Source: Nitrincola tapanii
GTDB taxonomy: Bacteria; Pseudomonadota; Gammaproteobacteria; Pseudomonadales; Balneatricaceae
NCBI RefSeq assembly: GCF_008368715.1
Contig: NZ_SMRS01000001.1
Coordinates: forward strand, 434,001-498,000
Direction of reading: 5' to 3'
DNA: 64,000 bases
Below are positions 35,632-44,745 of the stretch, in pieces. Position 1 is the stretch's first letter; every line of letters begins with the position of its first letter. Under the pieces are notes generated by a model. It was not told the origin of the DNA. It ran no database searches and was given only the letters and a program-made list of their open reading frames with translations. A program made the position numbers and the translations under genes.

Positions 35632-36570
35632 ATGTCAGGTATATTGGATAGTGTAAACCTGCGTACTCAGATGGTAGGCCAAAACCGCCTTGAGCTGTTG
35701 CTTTTCAGTCTTGAAACATCCCAGCGCTATGGCATTAACGTGTTTAAGGTGCGTGAAGTCTTGCAGTGTCCTGAGCTCACTGAGGTGCCACGCAAAACCA
35801 GCGTCATCAAGGGTATGGCACATATTCGTGGTGAAACCATTCCTGTTTTAGATCTCTCCGAAGCGATCGGGCGTAACCCTGTTCCTGCCGATGAAGAGCG
35901 TAGTTGTTTTCTGATTGTGGCTGAATACAACAAGCGCACCCTGGCGTTTTTAGTGCGTAAAGTGGATCGTATTCTGAACACCAACTGGGATCAGATCATG
36001 GCGCCACCGGCCGAGATAGGCTCAGACAACTATCTGACGGCGGTTTTTGAGTATGAAAATAAGCTGATCGAAATTATTGATGTTGAGCAGATCCTGGCCG
36101 ATATCTATCCGACGCCGACCGAGGTCAGCACGGAAGTTGCGAATGAAGATGTGCGCCAGGTTGCGCGTCAGCATCACATCATGATCTGTGATGACTCTCA
36201 GGTCGCGCGTCATCAGATGCAGCGCAGTCTGGAAAGTTTAGGCTTGCGTGTCACCGTGGCTAAAAATGGCCGTCAGGCCTGGAATCTGCTGAAAGATATG
36301 GCGGATCGAGGTGTGGATGTGACCGAGTATTTCTTGATGCTGATCTCAGATATCGAGATGCCGGAAATGGATGGTTATACCCTGACGTCTATGATTAAAA
36401 GTGATACCCGTATGCAAAATATGCATGTGATTTTGCACACTTCGCTCAGTGGCGGCTTTAACGTCTCGATGGTGAAAAAAGTGGGTGCCGACGGTTTCCT
36501 GGCCAAATTTAATGCGGATGATCTGGCCTCTGTGGTGGTCAAGCGCATGCAATCCCTAGAAAAACACTAA
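35632..36570 (+). CDS. cheV: Chemotaxis coupling protein CheV (CheW-receiver fusion)
   Basis: 312 aa. CheW-like domain (about 10-160, containing YGINVFKVREVL and GMAHIRGETIPVLDL) joined to a receiver domain (about 178-305) with the DD pair in MICDDSQVAR and phosphoacceptor Asp in ISDIEMPEMDGYTL. CheV couples receptors to CheA, and phosphorylation of its receiver adapts signalling. The location between flgA and cheR matches Pseudomonas and Vibrio. Confidence 0.95.
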   Translation: MSGILDSVNLRTQMVGQNRLELLLFSLETSQRYGINVFKVREVLQCPELTEVPRKTSVIKGMAHIRGETIPVLDLSEAIGRNPVPADEERSCFLIVAEYNKRTLAFLVRKVDRILNTNWDQIMAPPAEIGSDNYLTAVFEYENKLIEIIDVEQILADIYPTPTEVSTEVANEDVRQVARQHHIMICDDSQVARHQMQRSLESLGLRVTVAKNGRQAWNLLKDMADRGVDVTEYFLMLISDIEMPEMDGYTLTSMIKSDTRMQNMHVILHTSLSGGFNVSMVKKVGADGFLAKFNADDLASVVVKRMQSLEKH

Positions 36571-36588
36571 TTACCCAGGGCGACAGAG

Positions 36589-37428
36589 TTGAAAAACGGA
36601 TTCTCTATCAGTGCCGACGAGTTTCGTCAGTTCAGCCAGTTTTTGGAAAAGAGCTGTGGCATTCTCTTGGCGGAGCATAAACAGTATCTGGTGCAAAGCC
36701 GCTTAAGTCGGATTATGCAGCAGGAAGGTTTTTCCAGTCTGTCGGAGTTGATTGAGCGGTTAAATCAAGCGCGTGGCTTGAGTCTGAAGGAGCAGGTCAT
36801 CGATGCCATGACCACAAATGAGACTCTTTGGTTTCGTGATGTGCATCCCTATGAGATTCTGAAAGAGCGCCTGCTGCCTGAATTGGCCAGTGCCAGTAGT
36901 TTTGGCAAACTGCGTATCTGGTCAGCGGCCTGTTCAACCGGTCAGGAACCCTATTCCATCAGTATGATTCTTGAGGAGTTTCGGCAATCCAAACCGGGTA
37001 GCTTTGCCAGCGGGCAGGAGATCGTTGCGACCGATATCTCCTCGAGTGTGTTGGAGCAGGCGCGTCGCGGTGAATATGAAATGCTGGCTCTTGGGCGAGG
37101 CTTATCGCAAGAGCGCTTAACACGTTTCTTCACCTCCAGTGCGGAAGGCAGTTGGAAAATCCGACCTGAAATCAGTCAGCGTGTGCGTTTTCAGAGCCTG
37201 AACCTGCTTGGTCAATATTCCATTCTTGGGCAGTTCGATATTATCTTCTGTCGTAACGTCTTGATCTACTTCTCCTCTGAAGTCAAAACAGAGATTTTGC
37301 GTAAGATGCATCGTCAGCTGAAACCGGGAGGCTATCTTATTCTCGGTGCATCCGAATCCTTAAATGGGCTGGCTGATCTTTACCGCATGATTCACTGCCG
37401 CCCCGGCATCATCTATCAAGCCATCTAA
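36589..37428 (+). CDS. cheR: Chemotaxis receptor methyltransferase CheR
   Basis: 279 aa. N-terminal helical domain (about 10-75) and SAM-dependent methyltransferase domain with IWSAACSTGQEPYSI, then FDIIFCRNVLIYF and LKPGGYLILGASES, the CheR signature. It methylates glutamates of chemoreceptors during adaptation. The start is TTG (36589), with AGGG about ten bases upstream; no ATG is better placed. Ends before a terminator, separating it from the flgB operon. Confidence 0.94.
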   Translation: MKNGFSISADEFRQFSQFLEKSCGILLAEHKQYLVQSRLSRIMQQEGFSSLSELIERLNQARGLSLKEQVIDAMTTNETLWFRDVHPYEILKERLLPELASASSFGKLRIWSAACSTGQEPYSISMILEEFRQSKPGSFASGQEIVATDISSSVLEQARRGEYEMLALGRGLSQERLTRFFTSSAEGSWKIRPEISQRVRFQSLNLLGQYSILGQFDIIFCRNVLIYFSSEVKTEILRKMHRQLKPGGYLILGASESLNGLADLYRMIHCRPGIIYQAI

Positions 37429-37444
37429 CGCACTTTGCCGCTTC

Positions 37445-37478
37445 GCCGGAAGGGAATTGCCGCTTCCGGCCTTTTCTT
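37445..37478 (+). terminator. Terminator after cheR
   Basis: GCCGGAAG (37445-37452) pairs with CTTCCGGC (37463-37470), followed by CTTTTCTT. It separates cheVR from the flgB promoter. Confidence 0.75.
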
Positions 37479-37536
37479 CAAGCTCTGCTCTCGAAATCCC
37501 CAATATAATCCATATAAATCAAACAAGTAGATTGTG

Positions 37537-37552
37537 TGGCATAGGGTTTGCT
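37537..37552 (+). promoter_or_regulatory. Sigma-54 promoter of flgBCDE
   Basis: TGGCATAGGGTTTGCT matches the -24/-12 consensus TGGCAY-N5-TTGCW exactly, 34 bases before flgB. It would be activated by an enhancer-binding protein of the FleQ/FleR type. Confidence 0.88.
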
Positions 37553-37585
37553 AATTAACTAGGCAAAGGGCTTAGGAGGCAAATC

Positions 37586-37993
37586 ATGGCAATTAATTTC
37601 AAATCGGCGCTCGGAACACATGCAGAGGCTTTGACCTTGCGTGCACGTCGTGCCGAAGTGATTTCCAACAATATTGCCAATGCCGATACACCTAATTTTA
37701 AAGCCCGCGATCTGGATTTTAAGGCGGCCTTAGAGGGGCGTATGTCCAGCTCAGGTATCGAAACTGTTTCTTTAGTGCGGACACAATCCGGCCATCAGCC
37801 CGCTTTTGTAAATCCGGATTTTGCTGCCGATCTGCTCTATCGGATTCCGCAGCAGCCGGCAGTGGATGGTAATACGGTTGAGGTGCAGGAAGAGATGGCG
37901 CGTTTTACCGATAACGCCTTGCGTTACCAAGCCAGTTTTGAGTTTTTGGATAGTAAGTTCAGTGGTCTGAAAAAAGCGATTAAGGGTGAATAA
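37586..37993 (+). CDS. flgB: Flagellar proximal rod protein FlgB
   Basis: 135 aa, typical length. Rod-protein N-terminus with VISNNIANADTPNFKARDLDF, the shared motif of axial proteins, and a helical C-terminus with the usual coiled-coil pairing. Forms part of the proximal rod in the periplasm. AGGAGG precedes the ATG. First gene of the sigma-54-driven flgBCDE unit; two bases separate it from flgC. Confidence 0.94.
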   Translation: MAINFKSALGTHAEALTLRARRAEVISNNIANADTPNFKARDLDFKAALEGRMSSSGIETVSLVRTQSGHQPAFVNPDFAADLLYRIPQQPAVDGNTVEVQEEMARFTDNALRYQASFEFLDSKFSGLKKAIKGE

Positions 37994-37995
37994 TC

Positions 37996-38433
37996 ATGTC
38001 TCTGTCTAATGTTTTCGGGATTGCAGGTTCAGCCATGACGGCTCAGACCATCCGTCTCAACACTACGGCCAGTAACATGGCCAATGCTGAAAGCGTCAGC
38101 TCCAGTGAAGGGGAAACTTACCGCGCACGCAGACCGGTGTTCGCCTTGCAAGCGCCTGAGGCTTCACAGTTGTTGGCGCAGGATGCCGCACTGGTACCGG
38201 GGCAGGGCGTGAAGGTGCTGGAGATCGTCGAGAGTGATGCTCAGCTGCGCATGGCGTATGAACCCGATCATCCTGCAGCGAATGAAGAAGGTTATGTGTT
38301 TTACCCTAACGTCAATGTGATGGAGGAGATGGCCGATATGATTTCCGCCTCACGTTCATTTCAGATCAATGCTGATGTGATGAATACCGCAAAACAGATG
38401 CTGCAGCGTACTTTGTCCTTAGGGCAGAGCTAA
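37996..38433 (+). CDS. flgC: Flagellar proximal rod protein FlgC
   Basis: 145 aa. Axial-protein N-terminus (SAMTAQTIRLNTTASNMANA) and the conserved C-terminal stretch with YPNVNVMEEMADMISASRSF and ADVMNTAKQMLQRTL. Forms the rod with FlgB, FlgF and FlgG. The segment between the two ends is short, as in other FlgC. Confidence 0.94.
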   Translation: MSLSNVFGIAGSAMTAQTIRLNTTASNMANAESVSSSEGETYRARRPVFALQAPEASQLLAQDAALVPGQGVKVLEIVESDAQLRMAYEPDHPAANEEGYVFYPNVNVMEEMADMISASRSFQINADVMNTAKQMLQRTLSLGQS

Positions 38434-38454
38434 GGTTGAGCAGAGGATAGAGCC

Positions 38455-39126
38455 ATGAGCACCATTAACGGCAATAACAACATCTTCGAGATGATCAACC
38501 AGCAGAATCGTGAGCAGCGTACCACGGGCTCCGATAGTGCCGGTGACAATCAGATGTTTATGAAACTGCTGATTGCCCAGCTGCAAAATCAGGATCCGAC
38601 CAGTCCGGCCGACACCAACGATTTTATGCAGCAGATCTCCAGCATGACCATGGTGGAGTCCATGACCACCATGGCCAAAACCTTTGAAACCATGAGTAAC
38701 AGTCTGCTGAGTAGCCAAAGCGCACTGCAAGCCTCCTCTATGGTCGGGCAAAGAGTCTTTATCAATACCGATATCGCGCAGCTCACCCAAACGGGGGGCG
38801 GTTTACCCGGTACCGTGAGTTTAGAAAGCTCAACAACTGATCTGCGGGTATCGATTTACGATCAGGGCGGCAATCTGGTGGATCGAGTCAATATGGGGCA
38901 GGTGCCTGCCGGTGAGCGCAGTTTTGTTTGGAATGCCGGTGATGAAGTGCCCGCGGGTAACTATCGCATCGTCGCAGAAGCCTTTAATGGCACAGAATAT
39001 CAGCAAGTCGATACCTTTATGCCGTTTACCGTGAATAGCGTCACGCTCGGTCAAAATGGTATCGGTATGAAGGTGAATACCGCGATCGGTACCATCGACT
39101 TTAAAGATGTGAAACAAATTGGGTAA
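38455..39126 (+). CDS. flgD: Hook capping/assembly protein FlgD
   Basis: 223 aa. The N-terminus has FMKLLIAQLQNQDPTSPADT, the FlgD hallmark, followed by Met/Thr-rich helices and a C-terminal Ig-like domain (about 115-200, with VSIYDQGGNLVDRVNMGQ and PAGNYRIVAEA). FlgD caps the growing hook and lets FlgE subunits fold in place; it is discarded when the hook is complete. Next gene is flgE. Confidence 0.94.
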   Translation: MSTINGNNNIFEMINQQNREQRTTGSDSAGDNQMFMKLLIAQLQNQDPTSPADTNDFMQQISSMTMVESMTTMAKTFETMSNSLLSSQSALQASSMVGQRVFINTDIAQLTQTGGGLPGTVSLESSTTDLRVSIYDQGGNLVDRVNMGQVPAGERSFVWNAGDEVPAGNYRIVAEAFNGTEYQQVDTFMPFTVNSVTLGQNGIGMKVNTAIGTIDFKDVKQIG

Positions 39127-39140
39127 GTGAGGGTAGAGCC

Positions 39141-41165
39141 ATGTCATTTAATACTGCAATCACCGGTCTGAAAGCAGCCTCCACGATGCTGGATGTGACC
39201 GGTAACAATATCGCCAACGTGAGTACCACGGGTTTTAAATCCTCACGCACTCAGTTTGCAGACTTATATTCCACCGCAGTGGTCGGTGCCGGTTCCAGTA
39301 ATACACCGGGTACCGGTGTGACGGTTTCCGGTATTTCTCAGGATTTTAGTGCCGGTACCATTGAATTTACCAACAATAACCTGGATTTGGCGATTAACGG
39401 TTCTGGTTTCTTCCAGCTCGATGACGGTCGTGGCAGTGTGACTTACACGCGTGCTGGCGCTTTTGAGCTGAATAAAGATGGTTTTATCGTTTCCCAGAGC
39501 GGAAAGTTTTTGCAGGGTTATGGGCTGGATGAGCAGGGCAACCAATTACCGGTTGGGCCTTTAGCGGTGAGTGAAAAAGAGAGTCCACCTAAAGCGACGG
39601 ATAATATACTCTTGTCTTTTAATATAGATGCGCGGGCTGATGCATCTAAGTTGATTCCAACCTATGATAAAGACGTGCCTGGCTCCTTTACGTACACTAC
39701 AACTGTGCGCACTTTTGATAGTTTGGGTAATGAGCAAACCATCAAATTTAACTTTGCCGAACAGCGTCCTGTTCGTAATGTTTTTGCATATAACGTTACA
39801 GATATTACAGATTTAAATATTTCTACCATACAGGTTACTAAAGCTATCTTAGATGGAACGACACCCTTAAGCACTGATCCAACTGTTGCCTTACCGCAAT
39901 GGGCGATTGAGCTTCAAGAGATAGATCCAAGAATAGATATCTATTCAGTCCGTGTTGATACCGTGCAGGTTCCGCAGTTGGATGCATCTGGTCAGCCAGT
40001 GGTTGATGGAGCAGGAAATCCTGTGCTAATTCCCAATGAATTATTGAGATTTGAATGGGCTTCCGAGTTTACTGATTCAGGTTCTATGCTAGTTAGGACG
40101 GGTGCAGGAGTGGATATCCCTCAAACACCGGCAAATGTTAGAAATCCATATCGTGATGCAAATGAGATCCGAACTTATGCGATTGCGCCGGGTGCTGGTG
40201 GAAATATAGAAATAGGCGGTGTCACGACTATCATTGAACCGAATTTGACACCACAGCAAGCGGCGCAGGCGATAGCCGCTCGACAGGCGCTTATTCTCGA
40301 TCGTAATCCAGCTGTTGAATCTGTAACTGCTGAGTCTGGTAATATCATCATTCGCTTTAAAGCGGATGAGGGCAATATACCGGATGATTTTCTGACACCT
40401 ACAATTATAGCGAATGCTCCTACACCTCCTGCAACAGCCGTGTTGACCTTCGAACTTGATTCAACAATTCAAGGAGATAACTCTTTTCAGGGTGTTTATC
40501 GGATGTATGGATACTTGAATAACGAACAAATTTTGGATTTGGGAAAGATTCAAGATCCTGGAGAGTCTGGTTTTGCAAATAATGAAACTGAAACTGGCCC
40601 GGTTATTATCAAATTTAATCCATCTAATGGTCTGTTAAAGTCTATTAATGGCCAAGAATTTCCTCCAAGTGGTGTTGTTCCAAGCATTGTCATTAAAAAT
40701 GCTGATCCTGCGGATGAAACTACGGAGTTGAGTCTGAATTTGGGTAACACAACCCAGTTTGCATCGGCTTCTATCGTAAAAAATCAACAGCAAAATGGTT
40801 ATACTAAAGGTGATTTGATAGGCGTGACTTTTGCTCCGACAGGAGAGATGATCGCATCTTTTAGTAATGGTACGGATAAACGTTTAGGAGTTGTTGCTTT
40901 TGCGACCTTTGAGAACCAAGATGGTTTACAGCCGGTCGGAAGTACTGAATGGATTGCAACTTTGGCATCGGGGAATGCGATCTTGAATCCACCGGGTACA
41001 GGTTTGAACGGTACCTTGCGTTCAGCTGCACTGGAGCAATCCAATGTTGATTTGTCGACTGAGTTGGTCAATCTGATACAGGCACAGCGTAACTTCCAGG
41101 CGAACTCTAAAACATTAGAGACTGCGAATAACATCACGCAGAATATTCTAAATATTCGGACTTAA
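39141..41165 (+). CDS. flgE: Flagellar hook protein FlgE, with a long AT-rich middle
   Basis: 674 aa, longer than enteric FlgE (about 400). The ends are conserved: NIANVSTTGFKSSRTQFADL near the N-terminus, and NVDLSTELVNLIQAQRNFQA followed by SKTLETANNITQN at the C-terminus. The middle (about residues 155-610, roughly 39600-40990) is a large surface-domain insertion. DNA there is clearly AT-rich: hand-counted 60-base lines at 40501 and 40621 have 21 and 23 G+C, whereas a flgF line at 41521 has 33. This suggests that the exposed part of the hook was acquired or diversifies separately. Confidence 0.92.
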   Translation: MSFNTAITGLKAASTMLDVTGNNIANVSTTGFKSSRTQFADLYSTAVVGAGSSNTPGTGVTVSGISQDFSAGTIEFTNNNLDLAINGSGFFQLDDGRGSVTYTRAGAFELNKDGFIVSQSGKFLQGYGLDEQGNQLPVGPLAVSEKESPPKATDNILLSFNIDARADASKLIPTYDKDVPGSFTYTTTVRTFDSLGNEQTIKFNFAEQRPVRNVFAYNVTDITDLNISTIQVTKAILDGTTPLSTDPTVALPQWAIELQEIDPRIDIYSVRVDTVQVPQLDASGQPVVDGAGNPVLIPNELLRFEWASEFTDSGSMLVRTGAGVDIPQTPANVRNPYRDANEIRTYAIAPGAGGNIEIGGVTTIIEPNLTPQQAAQAIAARQALILDRNPAVESVTAESGNIIIRFKADEGNIPDDFLTPTIIANAPTPPATAVLTFELDSTIQGDNSFQGVYRMYGYLNNEQILDLGKIQDPGESGFANNETETGPVIIKFNPSNGLLKSINGQEFPPSGVVPSIVIKNADPADETTELSLNLGNTTQFASASIVKNQQQNGYTKGDLIGVTFAPTGEMIASFSNGTDKRLGVVAFATFENQDGLQPVGSTEWIATLASGNAILNPPGTGLNGTLRSAALEQSNVDLSTELVNLIQAQRNFQANSKTLETANNITQNILNIRT

Positions 41166-41184
41166 TCAAAAAGCTTAAGCACCT

Positions 41185-41228
41185 AAACCGCCCTTTCTGA
41201 CAATTCGGTCAGAAAGGGCGGTTTTTTT
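41185..41228 (+). terminator. Strong terminator after flgE
   Basis: A 17-bp stem (41185-41201 with 41208-41224, six-base loop) followed by a T run. It ends the flgBCDE transcript immediately before a fresh sigma-54 promoter. Confidence 0.93.
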
Positions 41229-41241
41229 ATGTTTTAAATTA

Positions 41242-41257
41242 TGGCACATCTATTGCA
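41242..41257 (+). promoter_or_regulatory. Sigma-54 promoter of flgFGHIJ
   Basis: TGGCACATCTATTGCA is an exact TGGCAC-N5-TTGCA match, 60 bases before flgF. The rod/ring genes flgF to flgJ are thus a separate transcription unit from flgB to flgE. Confidence 0.92.
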
Positions 41258-41316
41258 GTTACCTATGTAAAGACACCTAAAGCGGCAAATTTCCACCGCA
41301 GGTTGTAGGAGTTGTT

Positions 41317-42060
41317 ATGGATAAAGTCTTGTATGTGGCAATGACGGGCGCGCGGGAAAATATGAACGCGCAGCAGATTCGTGCCAATAATTTGGCGAAT
41401 GTCACCACCACCGGTTTCAAACAGGATTTTGAGCAGGCGCGTGCCATGCGTGTCTTGGGCGAGGGTTATACCTCACGCGTCTACTCCATGGCGGAAACTC
41501 CAGGCACCAATCGTGCCACGGGGACCTTGCAAGAAACCGGACGAGACTTAGATGTGTCGGTGGTGGGTAACGGCTGGATTGCAGTGCAGGGGCCGGATGG
41601 CAATGAAGCTTATACCCGTGCCGGAGAGCTGCAAATCAATGCCGCGAATCAGTTGGTGACGGGCAGTGGTTTGCCGGTCATGGGTGCCGGAGGTATTCCG
41701 ATTGTGATTCCACCCGCCCAGAAGATCGAGATTGCTAACGATGGCGCTATTTCTATCCGCCCCATGGGAGATAACGCCGTTGAGCTGGCGCTGGTAGACG
41801 TGATCAAAGTGGTGGAGTTAGATCCGGCGACCTCTTTCAAAGGCCCAGATGGTCTGATGCGTACCGATGATCGTGTTCCTTTGCCACCCTTGCTGAATGC
41901 CAGCGTTCGCTCCGGTTATTTGGAAACCAGTAATGTGAATGCGGTGGAAGAGTTAACCGCGATCATTGGTCTGTCGCGTCAGTATGAGATACAGGTCAAG
42001 ATGATGAAAACCGCAGAAGAAAATTCTAGCGCTGCAGCTCGTATTCTGCAGTTGAGCTGA
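41317..42060 (+). CDS. flgF: Flagellar proximal rod protein FlgF
   Basis: 247 aa. The N-terminus has QQIRANNLANVTTTGFKQDFEQ, and the C-terminus has SGYLETSNVNAVEELTAIIGLSRQYE. FlgF has a shorter C-terminus than FlgG and usually begins MDKVLYVAM, as here. Rod component beneath the LP-ring bushing. First gene of the second sigma-54 unit. Confidence 0.94.
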   Translation: MDKVLYVAMTGARENMNAQQIRANNLANVTTTGFKQDFEQARAMRVLGEGYTSRVYSMAETPGTNRATGTLQETGRDLDVSVVGNGWIAVQGPDGNEAYTRAGELQINAANQLVTGSGLPVMGAGGIPIVIPPAQKIEIANDGAISIRPMGDNAVELALVDVIKVVELDPATSFKGPDGLMRTDDRVPLPPLLNASVRSGYLETSNVNAVEELTAIIGLSRQYEIQVKMMKTAEENSSAAARILQLS

Positions 42061-42075
42061 TAAGGAGAAATTACC

Positions 42076-42861
42076 ATGCACGGCGCCCTTCATGTCGCAA
42101 AAACCGGTTTGAGTGCTCAGGATACAAACCTGCGCGTCATCTCCAACAACCTGGCCAACATTAGTACCGTTGGCTTTAAAAAAGATCGCGCGGTTTTTGA
42201 AGATCTGCTCTATCAGATTCGTCGTCAGCCCGGTGCGCAGAACGCGGCTGATGCTCAGCTGCCCTCAGGTTTGCAACTGGGGCATGGTGTCCGTACCGTC
42301 AGTACTCAGAAACAGTTTTTCACCGGTGATCTGCAGATCACCGACCAGCCTTTTGATTTGGCGATTAATGGTAAAGGCTTCTTGCAGGTGCTGCAGCCGA
42401 ACGGTGATATTGCTTATACCCGTAACGGTCAGTTGCATCTGAATGGCGAGAATCAGGTGGTCACAGCGGAAGGTTTTCCAATCGAGCCGGCGATTGTACT
42501 GCCCGGGGAGGTGGTGAACTTTAGTGTTGGGCAAGATGGTTTGGTGACGGTGGTGGTCGCGGGCGACCCTAACCCACAGGAGATTGCCCAGATTGAGTTG
42601 GCGGATTTTGTGAACCCGCAAGGCTTACAGGCGATAGGTCAGAATCTTTTTATTGAAACCGCGGCCAGTGGCGCACCGATAGTGGTGAATCCTGGGGAAG
42701 AAGGAACCGGTATTCTGAAGCAAGGGATGTTAGAAGGCTCGAACGTGAACGCGGTGGAAGAGCTGGTGAATATGATCACCACACAACGGGCCTATGAAAT
42801 TAACTCGAAAGTGATTTCGACAGCGGATCAGATGCTGTCCTTCGCAACTCAGCAGCTTTAA
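42076..42861 (+). CDS. flgG: Flagellar distal rod protein FlgG
   Basis: 261 aa, the normal FlgG length. Motifs LRVISNNLANISTVGFKKDR near the start, SNVNAVEELVNMITTQRAYE near the end, and the typical KVISTADQMLSFATQQL C-terminus. Forms the distal rod that passes through the L and P rings. AAGGAG precedes the ATG. Confidence 0.95.
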   Translation: MHGALHVAKTGLSAQDTNLRVISNNLANISTVGFKKDRAVFEDLLYQIRRQPGAQNAADAQLPSGLQLGHGVRTVSTQKQFFTGDLQITDQPFDLAINGKGFLQVLQPNGDIAYTRNGQLHLNGENQVVTAEGFPIEPAIVLPGEVVNFSVGQDGLVTVVVAGDPNPQEIAQIELADFVNPQGLQAIGQNLFIETAASGAPIVVNPGEEGTGILKQGMLEGSNVNAVEELVNMITTQRAYEINSKVISTADQMLSFATQQL

Positions 42862-42903
42862 GGCTGGGCGCTTAGTTTGAGTGGTCAATTAGAGAGGTCA
42901 AAA

Positions 42904-43587
42904 ATGTCTCCGCACCTGCCCAAGTTGATGATGTTACTTGTCATGAGTCTACTTCTCAGCGCGTGTGTGAATAAAGCACCTAAGCCTGATAATCCTTATT
43001 ATGCGCCGGTGCAGATGCCGTCTTTTGATACACCGAGGCCGGTCAATGGTGCCATCTATCATGCCGGTACCAGTGTGAATCTTTATGGCGATGGGCGTGC
43101 GCACAGAGTCGGTGATATTTTGACCATTAACTTGACTGAGCGTACCCAGTCCTCGAAAAGCTCCTCTACCAGCATCGATAAAAGCAGTAATGTCAATCTG
43201 CCGAATGCCACGGTGATGGGTGAACCGGTCACGGTTTTTGGTCGGCCCTTGAGCGCCTCGGTGGGAGGGAGCAGCAGCTTTGATGGCGATTCTTCATCCG
43301 ATATGAGCAATCGTTTAAGTGGTAATATTACGGTGACGATTCACGAAATGTATCCGAATGGAGTGATGCTGGTGCGCGGTGAAAAGTGGCTCACGCTCAA
43401 TCAAGGGGATGAGTATATCCGAGTCAGTGGTTTGGTGCGTCCGCAAGATATCAAACCGGACAATACCATTGACTCAACACGTTTAGCCGATGCCCGGATC
43501 ACCTATAGCGGTACCGGTGCGACGGCGGATGCGAATGTGATGGGCTGGGTGTCGCGCTTCTTTATCAGCGCCTTGATGCCTTTTTAA
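42904..43587 (+). CDS. flgH: Flagellar L-ring lipoprotein FlgH
   Basis: 227 aa from the ATG at 42904, chosen because GAGAGGT lies just upstream and the lipobox LLLSAC (Cys21) follows at the proper distance; an upstream TTG frame extension has no support. Core motifs are HRVGDILTINLTERTQSSKS and GNITVTIHEMYPNGVMLVRG, and a C-terminal WVSRFFISALMPF. FlgH forms the outer-membrane L ring. Confidence 0.95.
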   Translation: MSPHLPKLMMLLVMSLLLSACVNKAPKPDNPYYAPVQMPSFDTPRPVNGAIYHAGTSVNLYGDGRAHRVGDILTINLTERTQSSKSSSTSIDKSSNVNLPNATVMGEPVTVFGRPLSASVGGSSSFDGDSSSDMSNRLSGNITVTIHEMYPNGVMLVRGEKWLTLNQGDEYIRVSGLVRPQDIKPDNTIDSTRLADARITYSGTGATADANVMGWVSRFFISALMPF

Positions 43588-43641
43588 TTTGTCGCCCCTT
43601 TAGAGGATCTTGGCGTAAGCCTAAGATTGGAGAATCTAAGA

Positions 43642-44745
43642 ATGAAACGCCTATTTCTAACCAGTTTGCTGTTGCTCTTAACTCTGAGCGTACAGAGTGC
43701 TTTGGCCAATACCTCGCGTTTGAAGGATTTGGTTTCCGTTTCCGGCGTGCGCTCTAACCAGCTGGTGGGCTATGGTTTAGTGGTGGGTTTGGATGGCACC
43801 GGGGATAAGACAAATTTTACCTCACAAACCTTTCGGAATATGTTGAACAACTTTGGTGTGGCGATTCCTCCGAACATTAACCCGAATTCAAAAAATATCG
43901 CCGCTGTCGCGATTCATGCGGATCTTCCACCTTTTGCCAAGCCTGGACAAACGATCGATATCACCGTTTCCACGATTGGCGATGCCAAAAGTTTGCGTGG
44001 CGGTTCACTGCTCATGGCGCCGATGAAGGGGGCCGATGGACAGGTGTATGCGATTGCTCAAGGCAACCTGATCGTTGCGGGTTTTGGTGCAGAAGGGCGT
44101 GATGGTTCGCGTTTGTCCGTGAATGTGCCGAGCGTTGGGCGTATTCCGAATGGGGCAACGGTTGAGCGTGAAGTGCCGAGCGGATTTGCACAGGGGGACA
44201 GCTTGATGTTGAACCTCAATAATCCTGATTTCACCACGGCACGCACGGTGGCTGACCAGATCAATGGATTGCTCGGCCCAGATGTGGCTTCGGCGTTGGA
44301 TTCGGCATCCATCCGAGTGCGTGCACCGCGTGATCCGTCACAGCGTGTCAGTTTCCTCTCCGTGTTGGAAAATCTACCGATTGAATCCGCACAGGAAACC
44401 GCAAAGGTGATTATCAACTCACGCACGGGCACCATCGTGATCGGACAGAATGTGCGTGTTTCGCCGGTGGCGATTACCCATGGGGGCTTAACCGTCACCA
44501 TCACGGAAGAGTTGGATGTGAATCAGCCGGATCCGTTAGCGCGTGGGCGGACAGTGGTCACGCCACGGACGGGTATTGAAATCGATGAAGGTTCTGGCCG
44601 GATGTTTGAGTTTGCACCGGGTGCTTCGCTGCAAGATATTGTCGAAGCAGTGAATAATGTTGGCGCGGCACCAGGTGATCTGATGGCGATTTTGGAAGCC
44701 TTGAAGCAGGCCGGTGCCCTGAGAGCAGAGTTAGTGGTGATTTAA
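43642..44745 (+). CDS. flgI: Flagellar P-ring protein FlgI
   Basis: 367 aa with a Sec signal peptide ([20 protein letters not shown], cleaved near residue 22). Family motifs include [49 protein letters not shown] and the C-terminal [12 protein letters not shown]. It forms the periplasmic P ring with help from FlgA. The ATG at 43642 fits the signal peptide better than a TTG 15 bases earlier. The stop abuts the flgJ start without a gap. Confidence 0.95.
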   Translation: MKRLFLTSLLLLLTLSVQSALANTSRLKDLVSVSGVRSNQLVGYGLVVGLDGTGDKTNFTSQTFRNMLNNFGVAIPPNINPNSKNIAAVAIHADLPPFAKPGQTIDITVSTIGDAKSLRGGSLLMAPMKGADGQVYAIAQGNLIVAGFGAEGRDGSRLSVNVPSVGRIPNGATVEREVPSGFAQGDSLMLNLNNPDFTTARTVADQINGLLGPDVASALDSASIRVRAPRDPSQRVSFLSVLENLPIESAQETAKVIINSRTGTIVIGQNVRVSPVAITHGGLTVTITEELDVNQPDPLARGRTVVTPRTGIEIDEGSGRMFEFAPGASLQDIVEAVNNVGAAPGDLMAILEALKQAGALRAELVVI

